In this document: positions 36,949 through 45,646 of the stretch, piece by piece
Position numbering within the stretch: the first letter of the stretch is position 1
Layout: each line of letters starts with the position of its first letter
Notes under the pieces: generated by a model
What the model was told of the DNA's origin: nothing
The model's database searches: none
What the model saw: only the letters and a program-made list of their open reading frames with translations
Origin: Bradyrhizobium cosmicum
GTDB taxonomy: Bacteria > Pseudomonadota > Alphaproteobacteria > Rhizobiales > Xanthobacteraceae
Assembly: GCF_007290395.2 (NCBI RefSeq)
Contig: NZ_CP041656.2
Location: 5,704,001-5,768,000, forward strand
Reading direction: 5' to 3'
Length of the DNA stretch: 64,000 bases
Translations under genes and position numbers: made by a program

Positions 36949-36962
36949 TTGATCCGGATCAA
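36949..36962. promoter_or_regulatory. FNR/FixK-type binding site upstream of the chemoreceptor
   Basis: TTGATCCGGATCAA is a perfect palindrome matching the FNR/FixK consensus TTGAT-N4-ATCAA. It lies 109-122 bp before the chemoreceptor ATG. A class II promoter would put the transcript start near 36914. In Bradyrhizobium, FixK2 activates genes at low oxygen. Confidence 0.65.
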
Positions 36963-37145
36963 ATCCCGAAGAAAGCGGCGCGCGATTTCTGGTCGCAGTC
37001 TTGCCGGTTATCGATAGGCGCCGTATCCCTGCACCACACGTTTATCGAAAATCAGCATTCCCTTTTTTCCGCATTCGTTAACGGCCGATACGGCGCGGCG
37101 ATACGCCGCAATCGCGCTTCGCCGCAGCGCGCCGCCCGCACCAGG

Positions 37146-38132
37146 TCAATTCACCTGCGCGCCCGAATTCTTCACGATCGGCGTCCACTTCTCGACCTCG
37201 CTCGCGACGAAGGCCTTGAAGGCTTCGGGAGTCGAGCCCTGGATGATGAAGCCTTGCGCAGCAAAGTAGTCCTTGATGTCGGGAGACTGCATGGCCTTGT
37301 TCACTTCCGCGCTCAGCTTTTCGACGATCTCGGGCGGGGTGCCGGCCGGCGCAAACAGGCCTTGCCATGACAGCGCCTCGAAACCCTTCAATCCCGTTTC
37401 GTCCAGCGTCGGCACATCGGGCAGCAGGGGATGCCTGGTCTTCGAGGTGACGGCCAGCGCGCGAACCTTTCCGGCCTGGATCTGCGGCATCAGCACCAGC
37501 ACGTCGCCGAACGTGACCTGGATCTGGCCGCCCATGAGGTCGGTGAGCATGGCAGCGCTGCCGCGGTAGGGAACGTGCACCATCGAGACACCGGTCACCT
37601 GCTTGTACATCTCGCCGGTGAGATGCATCGAGGTGCCGTTGCCGGCCGAGCCGAAGCTCAAAGCGTCCGGCTTCGACTTGGCCAAAGCGAGAAACTCGGC
37701 CGGCGTCTTCGCCTGCACGTCGGGATTGACGGCCAGCACCAGCGGCGCGCTCACCATCATCGTCAGCGGCGCGAAGTCCTTGATCACGTCGTAGGGCAAT
37801 TTGGGATACAGCGCCTGCGCGATGGCGTTGCTGCCGGTGACGCCCGCCAGCAGAGTGTAGCCGTCGGGTGCGGATTTGGCCACGAAGTCGGCGCCCAGGG
37901 CGCCGCCGGCGCCGGGGCGATTGTCGACCACGACCGGCTGGCCCCAGGCGGCGGCGAGCTTGTCGCCCAGACGCCGCGCCAGCACGTCGGTGCTGCCGCC
38001 GGGTGCGAACGGCACGACGATGTGAATCGCCTTGTTCGGGTAGGTTGCCTGCGCATGCCCCGGCACAGGCAGCAGCATCGCGAGGCTGGCGAGCGCCAGC
38101 GTCGCGCGGCGCGAAATCGGGAAACGGATCAT
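37146..38132 (-). CDS. Tripartite tricarboxylate transporter-type substrate-binding protein (Bug family)
   Basis: 328 residues with an N-terminal signal ending PVPGHAQA. The TctC/Bug fold is clear: YPNKAIHIVVPFAPGGSTDVLARRL, NRPGAGGALGADFVAKS, AGNGTSMHLTGEM, and VPYRGSAAMLTDLMGGQI. Bug proteins bind small carboxylates or related molecules for uptake or sensing. The TctA/TctB membrane partners are not here, which is common for the family. It is the last gene of the dadA-hyuA-hyuB operon and its ATG overlaps the hyuB stop by 4 nt, so it probably binds that pathway's substrate. Confidence 0.92.
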   Translation of the reverse strand: MIRFPISRRATLALASLAMLLPVPGHAQATYPNKAIHIVVPFAPGGSTDVLARRLGDKLAAAWGQPVVVDNRPGAGGALGADFVAKSAPDGYTLLAGVTGSNAIAQALYPKLPYDVIKDFAPLTMMVSAPLVLAVNPDVQAKTPAEFLALAKSKPDALSFGSAGNGTSMHLTGEMYKQVTGVSMVHVPYRGSAAMLTDLMGGQIQVTFGDVLVLMPQIQAGKVRALAVTSKTRHPLLPDVPTLDETGLKGFEALSWQGLFAPAGTPPEIVEKLSAEVNKAMQSPDIKDYFAAQGFIIQGSTPEAFKAFVASEVEKWTPIVKNSGAQVN

Positions 38133-39763
38133 GGGCAACTCCTTGCGAATGGGTTGGCGGATTCAGCGGGGGCGAGATGCCCCCAGCCGCCCCCGCCGGC
38201 GGTTTCGATGATCAGCAGGTCGCCGGCGGACCACGCGATGCGGGCGCGCGCAGGCAAGTGCTCGATGGCCCCGTACACACGCAAGACCCGGGCCACTGAA
38301 TTTGCGCCGGCCCCGCCGCCTCTCGCACCGCGCGCACGGCCGACATGGCGCTCGCCGCGGTAGGCGATCCAGCCCTGCCCTTCGAGCAAGCGATAGGCTC
38401 GCCGTACGCCGTCGCCGCCGCATTGCAGGCCGGCGCCGCCGCTGCCGCGGCGGATCTCGTAACATTCCACCCGCAGCGGCGCTTCGGCTTCGATCACCTC
38501 GACCGGCGTATTGCGCGCGTTGCCGACGTCGGTGGAGACCCCGGCGCGGCCGGGCGCATGGATGCTGGCGCCGGCGCCGCTGGCGATGATCTCGGTGAAC
38601 ATCCAGCGCCGCCCGTCCGTCCGCGTGCCGCTGAGCGCGAGCACGGTGGCCACGCCGGCATGCGGCGCCACGCCCGTCCCGCTGGCCGACTGCGACCAGG
38701 CACCGAGAATGGCGTTGCAGGCCAGCTTCACGGTCGCCGTGCGCGCATTGACCGCCGCCGGCAGCGCCGGATTGACCAGGCTGCCGGGCGGAAGCTTCAG
38801 CGTGAGCGGCGCGAGACAACCGGCATTGTTGGGTGCCTCCGGCGCCAGCGTGCGCATGAAGAACAGAGCGGCCGACAGCATCGCCGCCGGCGAGGCGTTG
38901 AGCGGTCCGCGCACCTGTGGCGCGCTGCCCTCGAAGTCGATCACCAGCGCATCACCCTGCTTGCGCAGGCTCACGACGATGGCCACCGGCGCGGTATCGA
39001 CGCCGTCGCCATCGAGCTGATCGCGCCAGGTCCATTCGCCATCGGGCGCGGCGCTGAGCGCCGCGCGGGTCATGCGTTCGGTCTGCGCGATCAGGGCTTC
39101 GCATACCTCGGGGAAACGCGGGCCGGTGTGACGCGCGAGCTGCCTCAGTTCGCGCGCGCCTTGCGTCAGCGCCGTCCACTGCGCCTCGAGGTCGCCGCGC
39201 AAATTGTCTGGCGTGCGCGAATTGGCGGCCAGGATGGCGTCGATGTCTGACAGCAAACCGTCGGCGCTGCGCCAGCGCACCGGCGGCAGGCGCAGGCCCT
39301 CCTGGTATATTTCGGTGGCGTCCGGCGGGATCGAGCCTGCGGCCATGCCGCCGACATCCTGATGGTGCAGATTGGCCGCAGCCAACGCAATCACTTCGCC
39401 GTCGTTGAAAACCGGATGCACCAGGACGAGGTCCGGCAAATGCGTGCCGCCGGACCAGGGGTCGTTGAGCAGATAGGCGTCACCCTCGGACATCGTGTGG
39501 AGCGGAAAGCGCGCGAGCACGCCTGAAACGGCCGGAATCAGCGATCCCAGCAACAGCGGCAGCGAGCGCGCCTGCGCAAGCAAGCGTCCGTCCGGCAGGA
39601 ACAACGCCGCAGCACAGTCGCCGCTCTCGCGGGCGATGGACGACACCGCGGCACGCATCATGCCGTGCTGCATGCGGTCGGCCGTGCCCTGCAGCGCCAG
39701 ACGCAGCGGCTCCATGCGGAGCGCGATCGCCGGATCGGGTGCAACGTCGCCCGCGCGCGGCAT
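38129..39763 (-). CDS. hyuB: Hydantoinase B / 5-oxoprolinase subunit
   Basis: 544 residues, HyuB family (PF02538 type). GDAYLLNDPWSGGTHLPDLVLVHPVF is the signature (about 92-117); HHQDVGGMAAGSIPPDATEIYQEG follows. The C-terminal GGDGVRRAYRLLEGQGWIAYRGERH and LIIETAGGGGWG end the domain. Together with HyuA it hydrolyses hydantoins, oxoprolines or related cyclic amides with ATP. The TGATG overlap with hyuA and ATGA overlap with tctC show translational coupling. Confidence 0.93.
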   Translation of the reverse strand: MPRAGDVAPDPAIALRMEPLRLALQGTADRMQHGMMRAAVSSIARESGDCAAALFLPDGRLLAQARSLPLLLGSLIPAVSGVLARFPLHTMSEGDAYLLNDPWSGGTHLPDLVLVHPVFNDGEVIALAAANLHHQDVGGMAAGSIPPDATEIYQEGLRLPPVRWRSADGLLSDIDAILAANSRTPDNLRGDLEAQWTALTQGARELRQLARHTGPRFPEVCEALIAQTERMTRAALSAAPDGEWTWRDQLDGDGVDTAPVAIVVSLRKQGDALVIDFEGSAPQVRGPLNASPAAMLSAALFFMRTLAPEAPNNAGCLAPLTLKLPPGSLVNPALPAAVNARTATVKLACNAILGAWSQSASGTGVAPHAGVATVLALSGTRTDGRRWMFTEIIASGAGASIHAPGRAGVSTDVGNARNTPVEVIEAEAPLRVECYEIRRGSGGAGLQCGGDGVRRAYRLLEGQGWIAYRGERHVGRARGARGGGAGANSVARVLRVYGAIEHLPARARIAWSAGDLLIIETAGGGGWGHLAPAESANPFARSCP

Positions 39764-41391
39764 CAAGCCCTCGCCTCCAGCGTCAGCATTTGATCCGGCG
39801 TGAGCCGCCACGACCAGCCCGGCGGCACAAAGGCGGAGGTCATCGGCGTGAACAACGCGTACGGGCCCTCGCCTTGCGGCGGCAGCTGCTCCCACGGGCT
39901 TTCGTTCGCCGCCAGGCGGACGTCGCCCTCGCCAGGACTGCAGAGCATGCCCAGCGCCGCCATCACGCCGGCATGCGGCATCACCAGCACGCGGCGCATG
40001 CCGGCGAGTTCGGCGATCTCGGCCGCATGCTGCGCGCCGCCGCCGCCGATGGCGACGAGCACCGCGTCCGCCGGATCGAGATTACGCTGGAAGGCGTGAG
40101 TCTTGAGCGCTTCCGCCATCCCCGCGGCGGCCGCGCTCACAACGGCCTCGGCTGTTCGAGCCACCGATAGGCCGAGCCCACCGGCGACATCGCCGAGCGC
40201 GCGCTCCGCGGCGGCGCGGTCCAGCACCATCCCGCCGGCCAATTGGGGCGGCAAGCGATCCAGCACGCACAGCGCATCGCTCAACGTCGGCAAGTCACCG
40301 CCGAGACCAAAGGCGGCCGGCCCGGGCCAGGCGCCTTGCGAGCGCGGACCGAGGCGCAGCGCGCCGCCCGGCAGCACCGACACCACGCTGCCGCCGCCGA
40401 TGCCGATCGAGGTGATATCCGCGCAGCGCTGGCGGACCGGCAAGCCGCCGCAGTCCAGCGCATCGGTGAAGGTCGGCCTGCCGTCCAGGAGGATGCTGAT
40501 GTCGGCGCTGGTGCCGCCGATGTCCAGAATGATCGCAGGACCGGGAGCGGAAGCGCCGAGGCAGGCCGCCACGCCCTGCAGCGCCGCGCAGGGACCGGAC
40601 ATCGCGAGTCCGATCGGCTGCTCGGCAAGATCGCGCCAGGGCGCGGTGCCGCCGGCCGATCGCATCAGGCGCAGTGCCGGCAGGCCGCGCACCGTCAGGG
40701 CCTCGGCCAAGGCGTGCAGATAATCCGCGGCCAGCGGCTTGGCATAGGCATCCAGCGCCGTGGTCAGCCAGCGCTCGAACTCGCGCGGTTGCGGATCGAC
40801 CTCGCTGGACAGGGAGATGTAAATGTCCGGAAGGCGCGTCTGCAGCGCAGCCCGCAGCGCGCGCTCATGCGCGGGATTGCGGTGCGAGAATAAGAGACCG
40901 ATCGCCAGCGCGCGCACGCCGGCTGCAACCACCGCATCGGCAATGGCCTCCACGGCCGACAGGTCGAGCGGCTCGACCTCACGTCCGCCGGCATCGATCC
41001 GCCCGCTTATCTCGAAGCGCAGCGGTTCGGGAAACAGCTTGGCTTCCGGCAGAGCCGGCGCGATCACCGGCTCATACAATTCCTTGCGGTCCTGGCGCGC
41101 CAGGACCGGCACGTCGCGCATGCCGCGCGTCAGCACGAGGGCCACCGGCGGCTCGTTCAACTCCAGCAGCAGATTGGTGATGACAGTGGAGCCGTGCACC
41201 ACGCGGTCGATGTCACTGGGCCCGATGCCGGACTGCGCGCAGAGCAGATCGAGCGCCTCGACGACCGGCTCCGCCAGCCGGCGTCCGGCGCGCGGATGTT
41301 TGAGCGCGGTGATGTGCCCGTCGCTGCGCAGGGCCACTGCATCGACGAAGGTGCCCCCCATGTCCACGGCGAGCGACCAGGACGCGTTCAA
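39763..41391 (-). CDS. hyuA: Hydantoinase A / 5-oxoprolinase subunit, short form
   Basis: 542 residues from TTG 41391, in a TTGA overlap with the dadA stop. SLAVDMGGTFVDAVAL and ILDIGGTSADISILLDG are the two actin-like ATPase phosphate loops. VHGSTVITNLLLE and RGMRDVPVLARQDR lie between. The family is usually about 680-700 residues; here sequence after MPHAGVMAALGM is only about 60 residues and ends PPGWSWRLTP, so most of the C-terminal HyuA_C domain is gone. With HyuB it should open cyclic amides. A GTG further in is an alternative start. Confidence 0.88.
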   Translation of the reverse strand: MNASWSLAVDMGGTFVDAVALRSDGHITALKHPRAGRRLAEPVVEALDLLCAQSGIGPSDIDRVVHGSTVITNLLLELNEPPVALVLTRGMRDVPVLARQDRKELYEPVIAPALPEAKLFPEPLRFEISGRIDAGGREVEPLDLSAVEAIADAVVAAGVRALAIGLLFSHRNPAHERALRAALQTRLPDIYISLSSEVDPQPREFERWLTTALDAYAKPLAADYLHALAEALTVRGLPALRLMRSAGGTAPWRDLAEQPIGLAMSGPCAALQGVAACLGASAPGPAIILDIGGTSADISILLDGRPTFTDALDCGGLPVRQRCADITSIGIGGGSVVSVLPGGALRLGPRSQGAWPGPAAFGLGGDLPTLSDALCVLDRLPPQLAGGMVLDRAAAERALGDVAGGLGLSVARTAEAVVSAAAAGMAEALKTHAFQRNLDPADAVLVAIGGGGAQHAAEIAELAGMRRVLVMPHAGVMAALGMLCSPGEGDVRLAANESPWEQLPPQGEGPYALFTPMTSAFVPPGWSWRLTPDQMLTLEARA

Positions 41392-42626
41392 CGGAATCGC
41401 TCCGGCGAAAACGGCGTCAGGTCCACCTGCGTCGGACGTCCGGCGACCAGATGCGCGATCTCGCGGCCGGTCGCCGCACCCATGCACATGCCCATGTGGC
41501 CGTGTCCGAAGGCCAGCCAGGCGTTGTCGGCCGCGCGCACTGGGCCAACCACGGGCAGACTGTCGGGATGACAGGGACGATGGCCCATCCAGCGCGTGAC
41601 GGACGATGTGTCCAGGTGCGGGAACAGCTGCTGTCCCTGACGCAGCAGAGCGTCGGCGCGCGCCATGTTGGGCGGCGCTTTCAGGCCGGCGAATTCCACC
41701 GTGCCGGCCAGCCGAAGGCCCATGGCCATCGGGTTGACCATCAGATTGTGCTCCACCGCCATCACGGTGTGGCGCAGCGCGAGGTTCGAGCTCTGCACGG
41801 TGACATGGTAACCGCGCTGGGTCTCCAGCATCACCGGGCTGCCGAGCTGAGCCGCCAACGCGCCCGACCAGGCACCGGCCGCGACCACCACGCCATCCGC
41901 CGCCAGCGGCTCGCCGCGCTCCAGCAGCACTGCGGTGACGCGCCGGCCCTGACGCTCGAAACCGCGGACGCGGTCCCGGACGTGACGCGCGCCGTCGGCG
42001 ATGCAGCGATTGTAGATCGCCTTGACGAGGGCGGACGGGTCGGACGTCGAGCCGTTGTCGGGCGCCAGAATTCCGAAGCGAAAACGTCCCTTCAGGTCGG
42101 GCTCAAGGCTTTCCAGCTCGTCCTGTTCGACGTCCTGCATCCGCACGCCCAGCGATCGCCGCAGGTTCATGCCCCAGGCCCACTGCGCCGCCGTCTCGCG
42201 CGAGGAAAAGACGTAGAGGCAGCCGCTGCGTCGCACCAGTTCGCTTGCATCGGCATGGGCGAGCAGCGGATCGTAGCAGTCGAAGATCGGCGCCAGCAGC
42301 GAACGCAGCACGGTGGCGATACGCGTCACCTCTTCGCGTGACGAATGACTGAGCATGCGCAGCAGCCACGGCGCCACCAGCGGCGCATAGGACCAGCGCA
42401 CCGTCAACGGTCCCAGGGGATCGAGCAGCCAGCGCGGGACCTTCTTCCACATGCCGGGCATGCCCACCGGCAGGCAGGCGCTGGGCGACAGCGAGCCGGC
42501 ATTGCCGAACGAGCAGGCCTCGCCCGCCTCCAGCGGATCGACGAACGTCACCGCATGGCCGTCGCGCTGCAGCCAGGCCGCGGTGCAAGCGCCGACGATT
42601 CCGGTTCCTATGACGACAATATGCAT
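41388..42626 (-). CDS. dadA: D-amino acid dehydrogenase-like FAD oxidoreductase
   Basis: 412 residues, DAO family. MHIVVIGTGIVGACTAAWLQ binds FAD; CSFGNAGSLSPSACLPVGMPG follows as in DadA. WMGHRPCHPDSLPVVGPV and AFGHGHMGMCMGAATGREI are C-terminal signatures. It should oxidise D-amino acids (or N-acyl relatives) to keto acids. It is first in the operon with hyuA-hyuB-tctC and diverges from a LysR gene 102 bp away. The ATG at 42626 has no purine-rich ribosome site upstream; an inverted repeat covers that position. Confidence 0.9.
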   Translation of the reverse strand: MHIVVIGTGIVGACTAAWLQRDGHAVTFVDPLEAGEACSFGNAGSLSPSACLPVGMPGMWKKVPRWLLDPLGPLTVRWSYAPLVAPWLLRMLSHSSREEVTRIATVLRSLLAPIFDCYDPLLAHADASELVRRSGCLYVFSSRETAAQWAWGMNLRRSLGVRMQDVEQDELESLEPDLKGRFRFGILAPDNGSTSDPSALVKAIYNRCIADGARHVRDRVRGFERQGRRVTAVLLERGEPLAADGVVVAAGAWSGALAAQLGSPVMLETQRGYHVTVQSSNLALRHTVMAVEHNLMVNPMAMGLRLAGTVEFAGLKAPPNMARADALLRQGQQLFPHLDTSSVTRWMGHRPCHPDSLPVVGPVRAADNAWLAFGHGHMGMCMGAATGREIAHLVAGRPTQVDLTPFSPERFR

Positions 42627-42630
42627 GGGA

Positions 42631-42653
42631 GGGAATTGTGAAAAATAATTCCC
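42631..42653. promoter_or_regulatory. Inverted repeat at the dadA start region
   Basis: GGGAATT (42631-42637) and AATTCCC (42647-42653) are exact reverse complements with a 9-nt spacer, starting 5 bp before the dadA ATG. It could be an operator or an RNA hairpin that hides the start. Position favours repression or translational control. Confidence 0.42.
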
Positions 42654-42685
42654 CCATCACACAAGCCAATTCTTTTCATACGATC

Positions 42686-42700
42686 ATCAGGTTTTCTGAT
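42686..42700. promoter_or_regulatory. Candidate LysR recognition site (T-N11-A palindrome)
   Basis: ATCAG-GTTTT-CTGAT contains T-N11-A with dyad symmetry, the LysR-type consensus, 60 bp from dadA and 29 bp from the LysR gene. It is the best candidate for the operon's regulator. Confidence 0.5.
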
Positions 42701-42728
42701 AAGCGGTCCATTCGCGCGAGGATATGTG

Positions 42729-43640
42729 ATGCGGCCCCCCGTTCTCTCCACTCTCAGCCTGCGCCAGATGCGCGCCTTTGCCGCGGTCGCTCGCGCGGGC
42801 AGCTTCACGGCGGCGGCGCGGCAGATCAACCTGACGCAGTCGGCCGTCAGCATGCTGGTTCAGCAGCTCGAGGAGACGCTCGGGCTAAAGCTGTTCGACC
42901 GCGGCGCGGCGGTGCTGTTGACCGCCGCCGGCGAGCAATTGCTTCCGCTGGCGCGCCGCATCCTGGACGATGTGCAACAGATCGCGGAGGGCGCTTCGGA
43001 CCTTCGCTCGCTTCGCACCGGCCTGCTCCGCGTGGTTGCGCCGCAGATGCTGGCCTGCACGTGGGTGGCGGCCGTGCTGGGCGAATTCGAGCGGGCTCAT
43101 CCGGATGTCGGCCTGCGCGTGACCGACGCGATGGCGGACGAGGTGGTGAGCATCGTGCGCCGGGGCGAGGCGGAGCTGGGCGTCGGCCCGGAGCGCGCCA
43201 CCGGCGAGGATGTCACCAGCACGTTCCTGATGGACGTGCCGATCCGGGTGGTCTGCTCGGCCAAGCATCCGCTGGCGCAGCAACGCGCCGTCTCGTGGAA
43301 AAAGCTGCGCGACGAGCGCTGGGTGATCTATTCCAGCGAGTTCAACCGGCACCTGGAGAGCCTGCTGCATGCGCATGACAGCTCGCTGTCGATGCAGACC
43401 GCCGCCGAGGTCAAATATCTCACCACCGCCCTGGCGCTGGTCGGCGTCGGGACCGGCCTCGCCGCCGTTCCCGACTACGGACGGCTGTTCGCGCCGAATT
43501 TCGACGTGCGTTTCATCAAGCTGCGCGCGCCGGAAATCCGCCGCCGCTACTATATCTATCAACGGCGGGGACTCGTGCTCTCGCCGCCCGCGGAGGCGTT
43601 CGTCAAGCTGCTGCGCAGCGCGGCCCGCAGCGATGGATGA
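42729..43640 (+). CDS. LysR-family regulator of the dadA-hyu operon
   Basis: 303 residues. N-terminal wHTH (about 8-67: LSLRQMRAFAAVARAGSFTAAARQINLTQ and so on) with a periplasmic-binding-like effector domain (about 95-295). The ATG at 42729 has GAGG 8 nt upstream; GTG 42726 is possible. Divergent location and palindromes between suggest it controls the dadA-hyuA-hyuB-tctC operon, responding to its substrate. The effector is unknown. Confidence 0.9.
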   Translation: MRPPVLSTLSLRQMRAFAAVARAGSFTAAARQINLTQSAVSMLVQQLEETLGLKLFDRGAAVLLTAAGEQLLPLARRILDDVQQIAEGASDLRSLRTGLLRVVAPQMLACTWVAAVLGEFERAHPDVGLRVTDAMADEVVSIVRRGEAELGVGPERATGEDVTSTFLMDVPIRVVCSAKHPLAQQRAVSWKKLRDERWVIYSSEFNRHLESLLHAHDSSLSMQTAAEVKYLTTALALVGVGTGLAAVPDYGRLFAPNFDVRFIKLRAPEIRRRYYIYQRRGLVLSPPAEAFVKLLRSAARSDG

Positions 43641-43730
43641 AGCCGTGCCCGCGAATTGCGGGCGAACAGTGCAATGCCGATCGCCCACGCGCCAATTGCG
43701 TTGGGCCAAAAGGCTGACTAGGACGTTCGG

Positions 43731-44297
43731 ATGAGCATCGAATCGCCTCCGAGTTGGCCGGTCGTGGACCCACCGCCGTTTCTTCCCCCGCCTCGCCGCC
43801 GATGGCCGTTCGCGCTCTTCGTGGCCGTTGTCCTGGCACTCGCAGCCGCAGCGGCGGCTTATGCCTGGCTGAACCCGGGATTTTTCATTCCGTCCGCGGG
43901 GCGCGCGGCCGCGGAAGCTGACGCAGGCGCCAATGACAGCGCGGTCATGACCGACCTGCTCGCCGCGCAACAGAAGACAGCCGACGATCTGGCGGCGATC
44001 GACAGGACTATCGCCGACCAACAGGAGCAGTTGAAGGCAATCGTCAGTCAACTTGCCGAGCTCAGTTCGAAAATTGACGCTCTGAAGAGCCCGGCCCCGC
44101 AGCCACCGGTCGCACCGTCTCCTTTTCCCGGACCCACTGTCGCGAGGCCATCGGCTTCAGTGCCTCCCGTCGCGCCAGCTCCGGCAGCGCGCGTCGTCCC
44201 GAAGCAAAAGAAGCCGCCGCGCGCAGCGACCCCGACGGGTCCGATCTCGGTCGGAGGAGCGCCGTTGCCCCCGACGCCCGATACGCCTGTGCGCTGA
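43731..44297 (+). CDS. Single-pass membrane protein with Pro-rich tail
   Basis: 188 residues. Pro-rich N-terminus, one membrane helix (about 25-46, WPFALFVAVVLALAAAAAAYAW), a helical segment with coiled-coil pattern (about 80-115, LDAQQ-like DDLAAIDRTIADQQEQLKAIV), and a long Pro/Ala-rich tail. The layout suggests an anchored periplasmic rod or spacer. No domain recognised. It stands alone between a LysR gene and the TauE/SafE remnant. Confidence 0.7.
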   Translation: MSIESPPSWPVVDPPPFLPPPRRRWPFALFVAVVLALAAAAAAYAWLNPGFFIPSAGRAAAEADAGANDSAVMTDLLAAQQKTADDLAAIDRTIADQQEQLKAIVSQLAELSSKIDALKSPAPQPPVAPSPFPGPTVARPSASVPPVAPAPAARVVPKQKKPPRAATPTGPISVGGAPLPPTPDTPVR

Positions 44298-44311
44298 GCC
44301 GCGATCATCGA

Positions 44312-44428
44312 CCCTATCAGCTGCCGCGCTGCAGCCGAGATCATCGCCGGCGCAGGCGAGCACGATCAGCGGCACCAGCACCAGCGGCACCATGCCGCCG
44401 GTGCCCTAACCGGCGAGACCAGCAGGAG
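44312..44428 (-). pseudogene. Collapsed remnant of a TauE/SafE permease gene
   Basis: Three short blocks in order match separate parts of the intact TauE/SafE gene at 50142-50912: MISAAARQLIG (its C-terminus), IVLACA (mid) and MVPLVLVPL (N-terminal third), with the intervening sequence deleted. The nucleotide matches are 44314-44347, 44349-44371 and 44370-44424 against about 50147-50180, 50650-50671 and 50772-50830. The fragment keeps the same strand. It is dead; it indicates a former second copy or an unequal rearrangement. Confidence 0.7.
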
Positions 44429-44444
44429 CAAGAAGGCGCTCTCG

Positions 44445-45422
44445 TCATGGCGCCAGCGATGCCACATAGGCGGCCAGCGCGATCATGTCGTTCGCGGACA
44501 GCTTTTCCACGGTCGGCTTCATCGGAGCGCTCGCGCTTGCGGCGCGTCCCCCGGTCTGGAATTCATGAAGCTGTCGCACGATGTAGGTCGGCGATCGTCC
44601 TGCAATTGATGGAATCTCGCCAGCACCTCTCAGATCGGATCCGTGGCAGCCGGCACAGGCAACGGTGGTGCCCGCCCCGCCGGTCTTCGCGAGTGTTTCT
44701 CCCTTCGCCAGGCTTCCGACCGGCACATACGCCGTGAAGGTCGCTCGTGAGTCACGAAGCTCGAACTGATCTGCGTTGTCCGGCATCTCGACAATGCGCT
44801 CGCCGAGCGCTTCGGAGCCGCCCTCCGGGCTCTTGACGTAAAACATGCGAGATGGCCCGGTCCTGGGAATGATCTCGCTTTCGACGACCTTGATCAAACG
44901 CCTGGGCTTCAGCCCGGCAAAATACTCTGCCGCGGCGTGCATCTCGGCATCGGTCATGGCCTTGGCCGAGGCCACCATGGTTTTGGGCGGTCTCTCCGGC
45001 CCCGACATCTTTCGGGCGCCACTTTTGAAGTCGGCGAGTTGCTGGACCAGATAGTCCACCGGCAACCCCGCCAGACTCGCACCTTCAGGACCACCAGTAC
45101 CCTCGACGCGATGGCAAGCTCCGCAGGCGCGGACGTCCGGCTTGCGCCCGGTGGCAACGATCTCCGGCATGGCCGGGTGGTCATCCGGATGCCAATCCAG
45201 CGCAAGGAAAAGATCTCTCGCCTGCTTCCAACTGAAGGAGGCGTTGCTGCCGGCGAGTTGGTTGGGTTTGTCGTCCGGCGGGGGCACCTTGACGGACGGG
45301 TCCCACAGGAACGCCCAAGCCGGAAATCCCTCAGACGGAGAGGCGGCGTTGGTTTGCTGCGCAAAAGCAGACGGTGCAATGAAGATGACTGTGATCGATA
45401 GCATCAGCGCGGGCAAATTCAC
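44445..45422 (-). CDS. Exported diheme cytochrome c
   Basis: 325 residues from GTG 45422. Signal peptide ending FIAPSAFAQQ. Heme sites CGACH (about 100) and CAGCH (about 250) each sit in a cytochrome c fold: RVEGTGGPEGASLAGLPVDYL and GSDLRGAGEIPSIAGRSPTYI. The pair resembles cytochrome c553/c4-like proteins. It diverges from a regulatory gene across 224 bp. The electron partner is unknown. The start is uncertain; the upstream frame is open to 45590 without a clear signal. Confidence 0.85.
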   Translation of the reverse strand: MNLPALMLSITVIFIAPSAFAQQTNAASPSEGFPAWAFLWDPSVKVPPPDDKPNQLAGSNASFSWKQARDLFLALDWHPDDHPAMPEIVATGRKPDVRACGACHRVEGTGGPEGASLAGLPVDYLVQQLADFKSGARKMSGPERPPKTMVASAKAMTDAEMHAAAEYFAGLKPRRLIKVVESEIIPRTGPSRMFYVKSPEGGSEALGERIVEMPDNADQFELRDSRATFTAYVPVGSLAKGETLAKTGGAGTTVACAGCHGSDLRGAGEIPSIAGRSPTYIVRQLHEFQTGGRAASASAPMKPTVEKLSANDMIALAAYVASLAP

Positions 45423-45646
45423 GGCAATGGCTCTCTCTTCAAATGGATCGAACAGAATGGCGATGAACAATGACGATGACCCGGGTCTCCCGAGTCGAGC
45501 AGCCATCGCGCTTTGAAAACCAAAGGCGACCGGTTGGGCTGACTTGTCCGCAAGATAGGCGCAATCGCCGGCATGGTTCGCGGAAAACATTGCGTGGATC
45601 GCGGCAAGCCAATAGGTTCTCCGGAGGCTCTAGCTGAGGGGCGGCC

